From Ignavibacteriales bacterium (GTDB taxonomy: Bacteria > Bacteroidota > Ignavibacteria > UBA10030), in NCBI GenBank assembly GCA_016194505.1, contig JACQBK010000027.1, forward strand, positions 1-35,218: 35,218 bases of DNA. The letters are read 5' to 3'. Within the stretch, counting starts at the first letter, position 1; each line of letters opens with the position of its first letter. Shown here piece after piece: positions 15,502-24,486 of this stretch. Both the position numbers and the translations under genes were made by a program. The notes beneath the pieces were generated by a model. The model searched no databases, had not been told where the DNA came from, and saw only the letters and a list, made by a program, of their open reading frames with translations.

Positions 15502-16227
15502 TCAGCGGATAGGTTGTTCCCAGTACACTGTTTTTGTTACGGCGTTCAGAAACTGGACATGTTTCGGAACGATCTGAAATTTGGCAACCTTCTGAAAATT
15601 GTTTTGCGCCATCTCAATCTTCAATCGGATTTTGAAATACATGTTCGCTTCGTCTGCTTTCGCTTTCTGAGCGATATCGCGCGCAACTTGCCATCGGAAG
15701 TGAGGATCGAATTTTAAATAGACAGAGGACGTCCGATATCCCTTCCTGATCGAATCCGCGATGGCAACATAAGGGTTAGTAGACAAGTCGCAGACAATCG
15801 AAGGAATATTGTAAGGCGCTTCGATCGTGCTAGGGCTAGCGACTTTATAGACTTGATTGTCGGCGTCGTACGAAACCAGCGACGCTTTTAACATCACGCC
15901 GAATGTCCGCTGGTCGAGCTTTTTGTCCTTTATGTATTTCGCGATTTTAGCGATGTATTGTTGCAGCGCCTCCACCATGCGTTTATCAAATTCGACGGTT
16001 GTTTCAAATTCTGTTTTCTTGCCGATAGAAACAGTATAAGCGTCTGTCTCTGTCTTAAGATATGCCCAAGCATCTTTCATGATGGTGGTTACTTCCGCGG
16101 GAGAAAGATTGTCCTCGACCCCTCCCTCCGCCTTTGCTTGTGCAAAGGTTCGAGAGACGGAACATAACAACGTAATACCCAATGCCATCATCGTCGCTTG
16201 AATGAGATATCTTGTTTGAGTCCTCAT
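15502..16227 (-). CDS. Exported protein of unknown function
   Basis: A 241-residue protein with a signal peptide cut near SRTFA-QAKAEG; RBS AAGGA upstream of the ATG. The mature chain contains a helical region (about 35-105: VTTIMKDAWAYLKTETDAYT, MVEALQQYIAKIAKYIKDKK) followed by a mixed region with FDPHFRWQVARDIAQKAKAD. No heme motif, no lipobox and only one Cys in the mature part. I do not recognise the family. It is the last gene on the minus strand after hemG with a 61-base gap, so it may have its own promoter. Confidence 0.75.
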   Translation of the reverse strand: MRTQTRYLIQATMMALGITLLCSVSRTFAQAKAEGGVEDNLSPAEVTTIMKDAWAYLKTETDAYTVSIGKKTEFETTVEFDKRMVEALQQYIAKIAKYIKDKKLDQRTFGVMLKASLVSYDADNQVYKVASPSTIEAPYNIPSIVCDLSTNPYVAIADSIRKGYRTSSVYLKFDPHFRWQVARDIAQKAKADEANMYFKIRLKIEMAQNNFQKVAKFQIVPKHVQFLNAVTKTVYWEQPIR

Positions 16228-16288
16228 AATGTTTTCCTTAATGATAAAAAAACAAACGTTTCAATTCTTATCCAAAATCTTTAAACGG

Positions 16289-17698
16289 TCATTGTGAGAG
16301 CGAAATTGCTGCACCGATAATTTCCGCTGTTTCGTGAGCGCTTTTCACGCAATCTCCAACCGAAATCCCTCCTTTGAAATTGCTGCAAAAGAACAACCCC
16401 GGATGTTCCATTTCAAACTGATTAAGAGCCTTTATCTTGTGGTGATACCCAAGTTCGTATTGGGGAATGGCTTGTTTCCAGCGCGTAACCTTCAAATATA
16501 CATGTTTTCCCTTAATTTGCATAATATTTTTTAAATCGGTGAGAACCACGTCACAAAGCGTTTCTTCGTCGAGAAGAGCCAAATCCGGCTGACGGGAACC
16601 GCCAATAAGTGCCGTAAAAGAAACCATCCCCTGCGGCGCTCTGCCTGAAAATAAGCTTGACGACCACAGGCATCCGAGGATTTTGCGTCTTTCCTTAGTG
16701 GGAATGAGGAATCCAAAACCATCAAGGGATTGGTCAATGGCTTTTTGTTCAAACCCCGCATAAACGGACGCAACGGGGGGGTAGTAAATTGAATCAAGCG
16801 TTGCCGCCGTGGTGGGTGAATATTGCCGAATCAACTCTGCCGCCGCGTATGCTGGAACTGAAAGTACGACAGTGTTTGCTATAACTTGTTCAGCGGCTCC
16901 GTTGCGGGAATATTCTATAAGAAATCGCTTGTCGCTCAACTGGTGACCAGACTGCGAGGTCGTTTGTAGAGAAATAACAGTTGCGTTTGCGATGACCTTG
17001 TCGCCAAGACGTGCCGCTATCGCTTGCGGGAGTACTTGCATGCCGCTTCGAAAAGAAAATGACTCCGCCCGATCTTTAGCCTTCTCCGCGCGCGCCTTAC
17101 GTACTTTTCCCCCTCTTATCATACCTTTGATGAGACCGCCGTATTTTTCTTCGAGTGCGTATAATTTTGGAAATGCCGCATGTACGCTGAGTGCTTCAGG
17201 CTTGCCGGCAAACACACCGGCGACAAATGGGTCAATGGCGTACTCAAGGAACTCCTTTCCCAAGCGGCGAGTAACAAACTCCGCGATGCTTTCCTCCCGC
17301 TCCGCTTTGCCGATGAACGGTTCTTTCAGTAACCGAAGTTTACCCGAAACTGAAAAAAGATTTGTTTTCAAAAAAGCGATTGGATTTAACGGGAGCGCTT
17401 GAAGTTTTCCATCGCGGAGAATATAGCGGTTCGCGCTCGCGGGATTCGCATACATGAATTCATCTTCCAGTGCACAATCAGAGACGAGTTCTTTGAAGAG
17501 AGGGGTTGTTTCGAGCGCGTTATTAGGTCCGGTTTCAACGAGAAACCCGTTCTCGCTGACTGATTTCATCGTTCCGCCGACTGCCGCATCCTTTTCCAAC
17601 ACGATGACGTCCACGTTGCGTTTTGTCAGCCAATGCGCAACGCAAAGCCCGGAAATTCCTCCTCCAATGATGACGACTTCACACTGCTTTGTATTCAT
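16289..17698 (-). CDS. hemG: Protoporphyrinogen oxidase (HemY-type, FAD)
   Basis: O2-dependent FAD enzyme oxidising protoporphyrinogen IX to protoporphyrin IX, the penultimate step of heme synthesis; membrane associated. Its 469 residues fit the family. The dinucleotide-binding loop VVIIGGGISGLCVAHWL is at residues 8-24, followed by VLEKDAAVGGTMKS and ETGPNNALE; the FAD-binding C-terminal motif is FCSNFKGGISVGDCVKSA. Some HemY proteins act on coproporphyrinogen III instead (the coproporphyrin route), but HemF in the same cluster points to the protoporphyrin route. It lies 16 bases after hemH and is cotranscribed with it. The symbol hemY is also used for this family. Confidence 0.92.
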   Translation of the reverse strand: MNTKQCEVVIIGGGISGLCVAHWLTKRNVDVIVLEKDAAVGGTMKSVSENGFLVETGPNNALETTPLFKELVSDCALEDEFMYANPASANRYILRDGKLQALPLNPIAFLKTNLFSVSGKLRLLKEPFIGKAEREESIAEFVTRRLGKEFLEYAIDPFVAGVFAGKPEALSVHAAFPKLYALEEKYGGLIKGMIRGGKVRKARAEKAKDRAESFSFRSGMQVLPQAIAARLGDKVIANATVISLQTTSQSGHQLSDKRFLIEYSRNGAAEQVIANTVVLSVPAYAAAELIRQYSPTTAATLDSIYYPPVASVYAGFEQKAIDQSLDGFGFLIPTKERRKILGCLWSSSLFSGRAPQGMVSFTALIGGSRQPDLALLDEETLCDVVLTDLKNIMQIKGKHVYLKVTRWKQAIPQYELGYHHKIKALNQFEMEHPGLFFCSNFKGGISVGDCVKSAHETAEIIGAAISLSQ

Positions 17699-17714
17699 AG
17701 GATAAAAACCGTTC

Positions 17715-18749
17715 TCAGTGAGTCAGCTTTAATTTAGCTCGGCATTGACACATGTGCGCATCACCGGTATTGCCATTGGATGCTTGTTTTAAAACTTCAT
17801 CTACTAATGCCTGAATGAACTTCGGGTGGTTGTTAAGAGCCGGCATCATCTCAAATCGTTCCACGCCAAGCTTTGCTGCTTCTTCACGCGTCTCGATATT
17901 GATTTCATGAAGAGTCTCTATATGGTCAGTGACAAATGCAATCGGGATGATGAGCATATTCTTCGCGCCCTTCGTTGCCAGCGAATGGATGGTATCATTC
18001 AGCGAAGGCGCAAGCCATTTGGAAGGACCTACTTTGCTCTGATAACAGAGAAGGTGAGGGTGCTGCCACTTGCCGCGTTCCATCACTAAGCGCACGGTTG
18101 CTTCGATGTGTCTCTGATAGGGGTCGCCTCGTTCGATAATATACAACGGAACTCCATGCGCGCTAAAGACGAGTTGAACGTCTTTCGGGGCGACTCCGGA
18201 GAATTTTGCCAATGCTTTGTTGATGTTATCAACGATGGCTTCAATATAGAGCGGATTATTATAAAACTGATGTACTAACTTTTGGGGTTTTATATCGAGC
18301 CCGGCGCGAGAGCATTGTCTCTGCCATTCATTGATGCTTGAGCCGGAAGTGGTTATAGAGCAGTGAGGATACAACGGTAACAGGATTACCTCATCAAAGT
18401 TGCCCATCTTTATTTGGTTTACGGCGACTTCCGTCAGCGGATGCCAATAGCGCATGGCGACGAAGACTTTTGCATCTATTGTACCATCAAGCGCCTGTTG
18501 AAGAGCGTTTGCTTGAGCGTTCGTTAGCTCTAAAATAGGGGATTTGCCCCCGATTTCCGCATAGTGATGTGCTGCCTTGCTCTTTCGTTTTGAGGAGATG
18601 TACTGTGCAAGCGGTTTGCGCGCGATGCGTGCAAACGGGAAATCAATAATATCCGGATCCATAAATAAATTAAACAGAAACGGTTCAACGGCTTCCAACG
18701 AATCCGGTCCGCCAAGCTGAAATAACACTACCGCAATTTTCTTGGACAA
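17715..18749 (-). CDS. hemH: Ferrochelatase
   Basis: Inserts Fe(II) into protoporphyrin IX, the last step of heme synthesis. The 344 residues carry VVLFQLGGPDSLEAVEPFL at the start, LLPLYPHCSITTSGSS, the catalytic-His segment VFSAHGVP near residue 196, CYQSKVGPSKWL, and FVTDHIETLHEI (His and Glu metal and proton ligands). The start codon is TTG, with AAGGA nine bases upstream. The tail contains MCQCRAKLKL; two close Cys are not enough to call a [2Fe-2S] site. A 206-base gap with a repeat separates it from hemF. Confidence 0.95.
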   Translation of the reverse strand: MSKKIAVVLFQLGGPDSLEAVEPFLFNLFMDPDIIDFPFARIARKPLAQYISSKRKSKAAHHYAEIGGKSPILELTNAQANALQQALDGTIDAKVFVAMRYWHPLTEVAVNQIKMGNFDEVILLPLYPHCSITTSGSSINEWQRQCSRAGLDIKPQKLVHQFYNNPLYIEAIVDNINKALAKFSGVAPKDVQLVFSAHGVPLYIIERGDPYQRHIEATVRLVMERGKWQHPHLLCYQSKVGPSKWLAPSLNDTIHSLATKGAKNMLIIPIAFVTDHIETLHEINIETREEAAKLGVERFEMMPALNNHPKFIQALVDEVLKQASNGNTGDAHMCQCRAKLKLTH

Positions 18750-18800
18750 TGGCTAAGTTCCTTTTCCCTTTATTTGAGACATCTGAAAAACAGAAATAAT

Positions 18801-18893
18801 TGTCTTTGCGAGGAGCGTAGCGACGAAGCAATCCTCTAAGTCAAAAGGAAAACGAGGTTGCTTCTCCCGACTAAAGTCGGGATCGCAATGACG
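18801..18893. repeat. Palindromic intergenic repeat between hemF and hemH
   Basis: About 93 bases starting TGTCTTTGCGAGGAGCGTAG and ending TCGCAATGACG, with an inner GAAGCAATCCTC ... GAGGTTGCTTC inverted pair and a TCCCGAC-TAAA-GTCGGGA hairpin (18865-18882). The TTGCGAGGAGC ... GCAATGAC type is a dispersed intergenic repeat in many genomes; other copies are expected outside the window. The rest of the 18750-18955 gap shows nothing else. Confidence 0.7.
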
Positions 18894-18955
18894 TGTATTT
18901 TTAATTTTTCAGAAGTCACTATGTACTACTTAGGTACTTATTACTCGCTTCTCGC

Positions 18956-19855
18956 CTACACCCATTCTTTTGGTTGCCGCAAGAGGTCAATCAGCTGCGC
19001 TTCGCGAGAACCTTGCTTTGGCTGGATATTATAATCCCACCGAGCTAAAGGAGGGAGGGACATGAGAATTGACTCAACGCGCCCTTTTGTTTCAAGCCCG
19101 AAAAGCGTACCCCGGTCGTACACTAAATTAAATTCAGCATACCGTCCGCGGCGAAGAAGCTGCCAATATTGTTCATGTTCTCCCCATTGTTCGGATTTTC
19201 GCCGCTCAACGATTGGCACGTATGCATCCAAAAATGAGTTGCCACACGTTTGGACGAAAGCGAAAAGTCGCTCGAAGTCCCCTTTAAGGTAATCAAAAAA
19301 AATCCCGCCAATGCCCCGTGCTTCTTTCCGATGCTTGATGAAGAAATACTCATCGCACCATTTTTTAAATTTTGAATAGTATTGCTTATCGTGTTGGTCG
19401 CACGCTTGTTTCCAAACGGAGTGAAAATAGCGAGCATCATCCTCAAAAAGATACGAGGGTGTTAAATCTGCGCCGCCCCCAAACCATGCGTCGGAGTTTT
19501 CCAACTCAAGATACCGAAAATTTGCATGAACCGTCGGAATCATCGGGCTATCCGGATGAATGACCAACGAAATGCCCGTTGCAAAAAATTGTTGCGGCTC
19601 AACATTCAAACGCTGAGCGAGGAGTTCCGTCAGAGTTCCTGAAACGGCAGAAGTATTGACGCCCCCTTTTTCAAACACGGCTCCATTTTGTATAACGCGC
19701 GTTCTCCCGCCGCCACCTTCAGGGTGTTGCCAGGCATCTTCTGCAAAGCGCGCCTTGCCATCCAATGATTCGAGCTTGCCGCAAATTACATCCTGCAGCT
19801 GTTCGAAATAGAGCTGGGCGCGTTGCTTATGAGTTTGTATTGTTGCTGTTTGCAT
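18956..19855 (-). CDS. hemF: Oxygen-dependent coproporphyrinogen III oxidase
   Basis: Converts coproporphyrinogen III to protoporphyrinogen IX with O2. The 299 residues show EDAWQHPEGGGGRTRV, FEKGGVNTSAVSG, GISLVIHPDSPMIPTVHANFRY, WFGGGADLTPSY, and EARGIGGIFFDYL, all strongly conserved in HemF, ending in LPPLARWDYN. I start it at the ATG at 19855; the frame continues up to 19921, but that leader (MRQAGDDENRR...) is the translation of a perfect hairpin and is not conserved. Needs O2, in contrast to HemN, which I do not see. Confidence 0.95.
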   Translation of the reverse strand: MQTATIQTHKQRAQLYFEQLQDVICGKLESLDGKARFAEDAWQHPEGGGGRTRVIQNGAVFEKGGVNTSAVSGTLTELLAQRLNVEPQQFFATGISLVIHPDSPMIPTVHANFRYLELENSDAWFGGGADLTPSYLFEDDARYFHSVWKQACDQHDKQYYSKFKKWCDEYFFIKHRKEARGIGGIFFDYLKGDFERLFAFVQTCGNSFLDAYVPIVERRKSEQWGEHEQYWQLLRRGRYAEFNLVYDRGTLFGLETKGRVESILMSLPPLARWDYNIQPKQGSREAQLIDLLRQPKEWV

Positions 19856-19884
19856 TTTGGGGTCAAGGTCAGCGGGATATGATT

Positions 19885-19912
19885 GCAGGCGACGATTTTC
19901 ATCGTCGCCTGC
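19885..19912 (-). promoter_or_regulatory. Perfect hairpin between the S9 peptidase gene and hemF
   Basis: A 12-bp perfect stem (GCAGGCGACGAT at 19885-19896 with 19901-19912) closed by a TTTC loop (GAAA on the transcribed strand). There is no T run after it on either strand, so it is not a classic terminator. It could mark mRNA processing, dampen read-through into hemF, or be a dispersed repeat. Confidence 0.55.
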
Positions 19913-19923
19913 TTGTCGCATAC

Positions 19924-22233
19924 CTAATTATCGCTTGTTTCTTTTTTGTCTTCTTTCTTTTCGTCTTTATCGTCTTTTAAAGTGGAAAGCAAGTCGTTCC
20001 ATTCGAACCAGCCTTGCTTGCCACGGATCCATTTTTCCATCCAGTTAAATTCAGAGACCATTTTTACCATTTGGTTTCTTGGATCGGGAATGCCATGCGT
20101 TGTGCCGGGGTAAACGAAAAATTCCGTAGGAATACCCATGCTTTTCAACGCCATGTGCAGCTCTTCGCTTTGCGGGCGCGGCACGCGCGGATCGCCGTCA
20201 ACAACGTGGATAAGCGTTGGTGTTTTTGCTTTTTTGATATATTTGAGCGGGGAAACGTCCCAATAGTGCTCAAAATTGTCGTACGGTTTTCCCTTATAAT
20301 AATATTCGCGGTTGCGCTGGATATCGCTTTGGGCATACATTGAGGTCCAGTTAACGGCACCCGCACCGGATGAAATTGCCTTAAAGCGGTTGGTGTGCGT
20401 CAATATCCAGTTCGACCAGTGTCCGCCCGCGCTCCATCCCATCGCGCCCATTTTATCTTTATCCACAAGTCCTGTGCTGATTAAATGATCAACGCCGGTC
20501 ATGATGTCTTCATAGCCTTGGCGGAAATAATCGCCCGCAATTTCCATTTTATGCTTTTCTCCATAATTCGTGGAGCCGCGATAGTTGGGCAAGAAACACA
20601 CATATCCCGATCCCGCATACACGTTAGAATAATTCCCATAGCTCCCGCTGAAATTGAGGAGAGACGCACCCGCAGGTCCGCCGTGAATTTGGACAACAAG
20701 CGGATAGCGCTTTCCCTTTTCGTAACCGATAGGCTTCACCAGCACTCCGCCAACTATTTTTCCGTCGCTCGATTTCCAAGAAATTTCTTCCGTTTCGCCC
20801 AAAGTAATATTTTCAACTTGCGGATTGGAATTGGTCAACTGCATCCAGTTTGCTTTGTTGCCTAATTTCTCAATCGAAGAAATATAATAAATGTTGGACG
20901 GTGTTGTTGGGCTGGAGAAATTAGCAAGAATCGTTTTTGAGTCTTCATCGCGTGAGGCAAATATTACTGCTTGTTGATTGGTAAGTTGTGTAACTTTCCC
21001 CGTTTCAACAGAAACTGAGAAAGCCTGAGCAGTAGCTTTCCATCCATTGTTGAAATAAATCGTCTTTCCATCATCGGACCAAAAACCTACGGTGATATCG
21101 CCATCAAAATTTGAGCCCAGTTTTTTCCACTTGCCGCCGCGGTCGGTAGTTTGACGGACATACACCCGATTATTACGGAAGTAAGTAAAATCATCGTCAG
21201 CTGAAAAGGCGATCATCGAGCCATCGGGTGAAAAACTTAGCGTGCTTTCCCCAATATCTTTGTTGTTTGTTAAGCGTTCGATAGTGCCGGTACTCGCTTC
21301 CAACAAATACAAATCCATGTAGCTATTGGCTTCGGTCACGGTACGATAGTAACGGTTGCTAGAAATTCCATGGAATCCAATCCATTTTGAGTTATCGGAG
21401 ATTTTCACATCGCTGACGCTATAGTCCGATGAAGAAGTGTGCCTCGTTTCTTTTTTCGTCTCAAGGTCAATCGACCAGAGATGGACAAGTGGAGAATCCT
21501 CGTTGCGGACACGGACATCGAACTTTTTCTCTTTGCGTTGTTTGTTAGCTTTATCTACACTATCCGGAGCAAGAAAATAGATTTTCTTGCTGTCGGGGGA
21601 GAACTGCCACCACGTGATCGGAGTTTTGTGCTTGGTAAATTGGACAGGTTTGTCTTTGTCAATTCCCGCAACAGCGATAGTCCAAATTTGGCGTTCGTCT
21701 TCTTTGCCCGCCGAAAAGGCAAGCCACTTGCCGTCTTTGCTGAACGCAAACGTTCCAACGCCTTCTTTTGCATCGGAAATTTTGGAAGCCTCGCCGCCAT
21801 CAGGTCGCATCATGTAAATCTGGTTTTGCGTTGCCTTTGCTTCGGGCGCTTCTCTATTGGAAAGAAACGCAAACAATGATCCGTTAGGAGTCCAGCGTGG
21901 AGAAGTTTCGTTCTTATCCTTTGTAAATGTCATTTGCCGAGCGGAAGGCAAGCCCTGACTGGTAGAGACTAAATAAATATCTGTGTAGCTCTTTGCGGCT
22001 TTCCAATCGGGGATAGAGTAGGTATAGAGCACCCATTTCCCATCGGAACTGACCGCAGGACTCCCGACATTCCGCATTTCCATAACATCCATGAACGTCA
22101 TCGGTCGCTTAGTCTGTTGTGCCAGTGAGAGCGAAGAGCTTATCAAAACCACTAAAGCAATCATCAATCCATATTGGTACCAGAGGCTTATGGTTTTCTC
22201 GCCTCGTTTACAAGCGGTTGGGAAAGTGTTCAT
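19924..22233 (-). CDS. S9 family prolyl-oligopeptidase-type peptidase, exported
   Basis: A 769-residue secreted serine peptidase. An N-terminal signal segment (LMIALVVLISSSLSLAQ) is followed by a beta-propeller of WD40-like TolB-type blades (repeats such as SSDGKWVLYTYS, SKDGKWLAFSAG, SPDGSMIAFSAD), then the alpha/beta-hydrolase domain from about residue 500. The catalytic triad is visible: Ser in MGWSAGGHWSN (about 601), Asp in VVDGDPRVP (about 679) and His in GTTHGIPD (about 713). Likely cleaves oligopeptides or dipeptides in the periplasm or outside. The RBS AAGGTG fits the ATG at 22233. It interrupts the heme cluster without an evident link to heme. The acidic, Lys-rich tail is low complexity. 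Confidence 0.92.
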   Translation of the reverse strand: MNTFPTACKRGEKTISLWYQYGLMIALVVLISSSLSLAQQTKRPMTFMDVMEMRNVGSPAVSSDGKWVLYTYSIPDWKAAKSYTDIYLVSTSQGLPSARQMTFTKDKNETSPRWTPNGSLFAFLSNREAPEAKATQNQIYMMRPDGGEASKISDAKEGVGTFAFSKDGKWLAFSAGKEDERQIWTIAVAGIDKDKPVQFTKHKTPITWWQFSPDSKKIYFLAPDSVDKANKQRKEKKFDVRVRNEDSPLVHLWSIDLETKKETRHTSSSDYSVSDVKISDNSKWIGFHGISSNRYYRTVTEANSYMDLYLLEASTGTIERLTNNKDIGESTLSFSPDGSMIAFSADDDFTYFRNNRVYVRQTTDRGGKWKKLGSNFDGDITVGFWSDDGKTIYFNNGWKATAQAFSVSVETGKVTQLTNQQAVIFASRDEDSKTILANFSSPTTPSNIYYISSIEKLGNKANWMQLTNSNPQVENITLGETEEISWKSSDGKIVGGVLVKPIGYEKGKRYPLVVQIHGGPAGASLLNFSGSYGNYSNVYAGSGYVCFLPNYRGSTNYGEKHKMEIAGDYFRQGYEDIMTGVDHLISTGLVDKDKMGAMGWSAGGHWSNWILTHTNRFKAISSGAGAVNWTSMYAQSDIQRNREYYYKGKPYDNFEHYWDVSPLKYIKKAKTPTLIHVVDGDPRVPRPQSEELHMALKSMGIPTEFFVYPGTTHGIPDPRNQMVKMVSEFNWMEKWIRGKQGWFEWNDLLSTLKDDKDEKKEDKKETSDN

Positions 22234-22380
22234 AAGAGCACCTTACTAATTAGTGAAAGAAGTTGTCAGCGAATCGAGGGTTTTCGCAGTTGTTAATGTA
22301 TGAATGGAATTGAATTAAAGCCATAAAAAAGGTACAAGCTTTTGAAGGTTCAGAAAAAAATCTCCCCCCCCTTTTTTAAG

Positions 22381-22430
22381 TCCCGAAGGGATCCCTTTGG
22401 GAGAGGAGTCCGTCCCGTTCTACGGGACGG
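22381..22430. repeat. Two adjacent hairpins in the gap upstream of the S9 peptidase
   Basis: An 11-bp near-perfect inverted repeat (22381-22402, one wobble pair) followed by CCGTCCCG-TTCTA-CGGGACGG (22410-22430), and preceded by a run of eight C then six T. In the 22234-22474 gap I see no gene. On the minus strand the hairpins could end transcription from hemE, but the T run lies on the wrong side for one of them. Most likely dispersed intergenic repeats. Confidence 0.55.
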
Positions 22431-22474
22431 GAGGGAGTCAGAAAAAGCTGATACCTCTGACAAGGGCAATCTAT

Positions 22475-23521
22475 CTAACCCTTATGGTATTTTCCGCTCT
22501 CTTCTTTTACTGCCTGAATAAGCGCTTTTGCATGTTCGACTGGTATATCGGGCAGAATGCCATGACCGAGATTGAAAATATGTCCTGAGCCTTTGCCGAA
22601 TTTCTCTAAAATGCGCTTTACACCTGCCCGGATTTTTTCCGGCGGCGCATATAATAGTGTCGGGTCGAGATTGCCTTGCAATGCTACATAACTTCCAACC
22701 ATCTCGCGGGCTTTGCCAATATCAGTAGTCCAATCCAATCCGACGACATCCGTGCCTGTATCTGCAATTGCTTCGAGCGAGTGCCCGCAATCTTTGCAGA
22801 AGACAATCACCGGAGCATTATTTTTCTTAAGAAGTTGAAGCACCTGTTGTATATAACGCAGAGAGAATTCTCGAAATTCCTCTTGCGGGAGAATGCCGCC
22901 CCATGTATCGAATATCTGAACCGCTTGAGCACCGGCTTCTATTTGAGCGCTAAGGTACGATGCAACTGCGCGGGCAAGTTTATCCAGCAACGCGTGAGCG
23001 TCTTTAGGGTTTGTATAAATCAGTTCCTTGATGTAACGAAAATTTCTCGAGCCTCTACCTTCAACCATATATGTAGCAAGCGTCCATGGCGAGCCGGAAA
23101 AGCCTATCAATGGAACGCGCCCGTTCAGTTGCTTGCGGGTGAGCCGTAGAGCATCCATAACAAAACGAAGCTCGCGGTTTGGATCGGGCATTGTAAGCCG
23201 GTCAATGTCTGCTCGTGAACGGAGCGGGGCAGGGAAGCGTGGACCACCCTTTCCCTCTTCGACGATAAGTTCCATTCCCATCGCTTCCGGAACGACAAGG
23301 ATATCGGAAAAAATAATGCACGCATCAACACCGACGATATCAACGGGCTGGATGGAAACTTCCGCGGCAAGTTCCGGAGTCTTGCACAGCGTAAGGAAAT
23401 CCGTTTTTTCCCTAATGGCGCGATACTCGGGCAAGTATCTACCCGCCTGACGCATCATCCAGACAGGAGTGCGTTCAACATCTTCTCGCTTGCAAGCTCG
23501 TAAGAAAAGATCGTTTGTCAA
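22475..23521 (-). CDS. hemE: Uroporphyrinogen decarboxylase
   Basis: Removes four carboxyl groups from uroporphyrinogen III to give coproporphyrinogen III. The 348 residues begin near the diagnostic PVWMMRQAGRYLPEYR (about residues 19-34), with the substrate-binding Asp in IIFSDILVVPEAMGM, and continue through GFSGSPWTLATYMVEG, FDTWGGILP, and GLDWTTDI to HGILPDIPVEH. The start codon is TTG preceded by AAAGG; no ATG alternative lies close. It is separated from hemD by about 180 bases of repeats. Confidence 0.96.
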   Translation of the reverse strand: MTNDLFLRACKREDVERTPVWMMRQAGRYLPEYRAIREKTDFLTLCKTPELAAEVSIQPVDIVGVDACIIFSDILVVPEAMGMELIVEEGKGGPRFPAPLRSRADIDRLTMPDPNRELRFVMDALRLTRKQLNGRVPLIGFSGSPWTLATYMVEGRGSRNFRYIKELIYTNPKDAHALLDKLARAVASYLSAQIEAGAQAVQIFDTWGGILPQEEFREFSLRYIQQVLQLLKKNNAPVIVFCKDCGHSLEAIADTGTDVVGLDWTTDIGKAREMVGSYVALQGNLDPTLLYAPPEKIRAGVKRILEKFGKGSGHIFNLGHGILPDIPVEHAKALIQAVKEESGKYHKG

Positions 23522-23559
23522 TTGATGCCTTTACATAATTCGATTTGTGAAAAATTGCA

Positions 23560-23585
23560 TAGGGGCTTGATTCATCAAGCCCCTA
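23560..23585. repeat. Perfect 11-bp hairpin between hemD and hemE
   Basis: TAGGGGCTTGA (23560-23570), TTCA loop, TCAAGCCCCTA (23575-23585). The minus strand has TTTTTC some seven bases beyond the stem, so it might act as a weak terminator after hemD. The sequence type (GTAGGGGCTTGA...) looks like a dispersed repeat. The inner TTGATTCATCAA resembles an FNR half-site pair but is a by-product of the stem. Confidence 0.55.
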
Positions 23586-23631
23586 CTTTAAGGTTTTGAC
23601 CGCAAAATCATTCCTTTTTCTCCGCGTGCTC

Positions 23632-23654
23632 TGCCTGCCTGCCGCAGGCGGGCG
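23632..23654. repeat. TGCCTGCCTG/CAGGCGGGCG hairpin repeat
   Basis: A 10-bp stem with G-T pairs and a CCG loop in the gap upstream of hemE. A relative with the same GCCTGCC ... GGCGGGC arms lies at 29896-29916, so this is a small dispersed palindrome family. Confidence 0.55.
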
Positions 23655-23699
23655 AACTCTGCGGTGAATATTCAACCCCCCCGTTTTAAATCGTTATAA

Positions 23700-24473
23700 C
23701 TATTTCGATCCAAAATATTCTTCAATCGTTTCAACCAGCGATTCCGCCGTGGCTGCTTTGGCGATAATGCTGACCGAAAGACCTAAGTCCGTTGCGGCTT
23801 TTGCCGTAGATGGACCTATCACTGCAATCGCTGTGGTATCCAGGCATTTTGTGCCCATTATTTGAATAAAATTCCGTACGCTGGATGGGCTGAAAAACGT
23901 AACAACATCCACTTTTTGAGCCGCAAGGGCGTTGCGAATGGCGTCGAGATCGGTTTGTTTCGGACTGACCGTTTTATAAACCGCCACTTCGTCAATCACT
24001 GCGTCTAACGAGCGGAGTGCATTCGGCAGAATATCTTTGCCGATGCTGCTTTTAGGAAAAAGGAAACGTTTCCCCCCGATTTCTTCTTGGCTTAATGCGG
24101 AAACTAAATCCTCCGCAGAGTAAATCTCCGGGGTCATTGCTACGGGAATCCCAGCTTCTTCCAAAACTGCTTCCGTTTTTTCTCCCACAGCAAATATCCG
24201 CCGGCTTGCTAAGATGTTCTTTGCTTCAGAATGAATTGCGGCAATTCGTTGAAGGAATTTTTCTACAGCATTCTTGCTTGTGAAGAAAACGCCGTCGTAA
24301 TTTCTTAGATTAATAATCGCGTTGTCGCATTCATCCCATGAATCGGGATCAACAATTTCAATTGTGGGGAATGCAATTACCGTTGCGCCTTGTTGTTCCA
24401 GAAGCCGAACAAGCGAAGCGTTTGAATCAGCGGCTCGCGTAACGACAACGGTTTTTCCTTCTAAACTGCTCAT
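23700..24473 (-). CDS. hemD: Uroporphyrinogen-III synthase
   Basis: Closes and inverts ring D of hydroxymethylbilane to give uroporphyrinogen III. The 257 residues start MSSLEGKTVVVTRAADSNAS, and the two-domain HemD hallmarks are visible: YDGVFFTSKNAVEKFLQ (first domain), RIFAVGEKT, then VDVVTFFSPSSVRNFIQ and IAVIGPSTAKAA (second domain). The frame runs much further upstream inside hemC, but the ATG at 24473, 13 bases after the hemC stop, is the sensible start. HemD proteins vary in sequence, so identity leans on neighbours as well. Confidence 0.92.
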   Translation of the reverse strand: MSSLEGKTVVVTRAADSNASLVRLLEQQGATVIAFPTIEIVDPDSWDECDNAIINLRNYDGVFFTSKNAVEKFLQRIAAIHSEAKNILASRRIFAVGEKTEAVLEEAGIPVAMTPEIYSAEDLVSALSQEEIGGKRFLFPKSSIGKDILPNALRSLDAVIDEVAVYKTVSPKQTDLDAIRNALAAQKVDVVTFFSPSSVRNFIQIMGTKCLDTTAIAVIGPSTAKAATDLGLSVSIIAKAATAESLVETIEEYFGSK

Positions 24474-24486
24474 TGTGTATTGCGGT

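Noticed and set aside
19856-19921. Earlier start for HemF
   Set aside because: The extra 22 residues translate a perfect hairpin and are not part of the HemF fold.
22397-22588. Plus-strand open frame in the gap before hemE
   Set aside because: It runs through hairpin repeats and into hemE antisense, with no coding character.
23568-23579. FNR-like box TTGATTCATCAA
   Set aside because: It is the inner part of a perfect hairpin repeat, and the spacing between half-sites is wrong for FNR.
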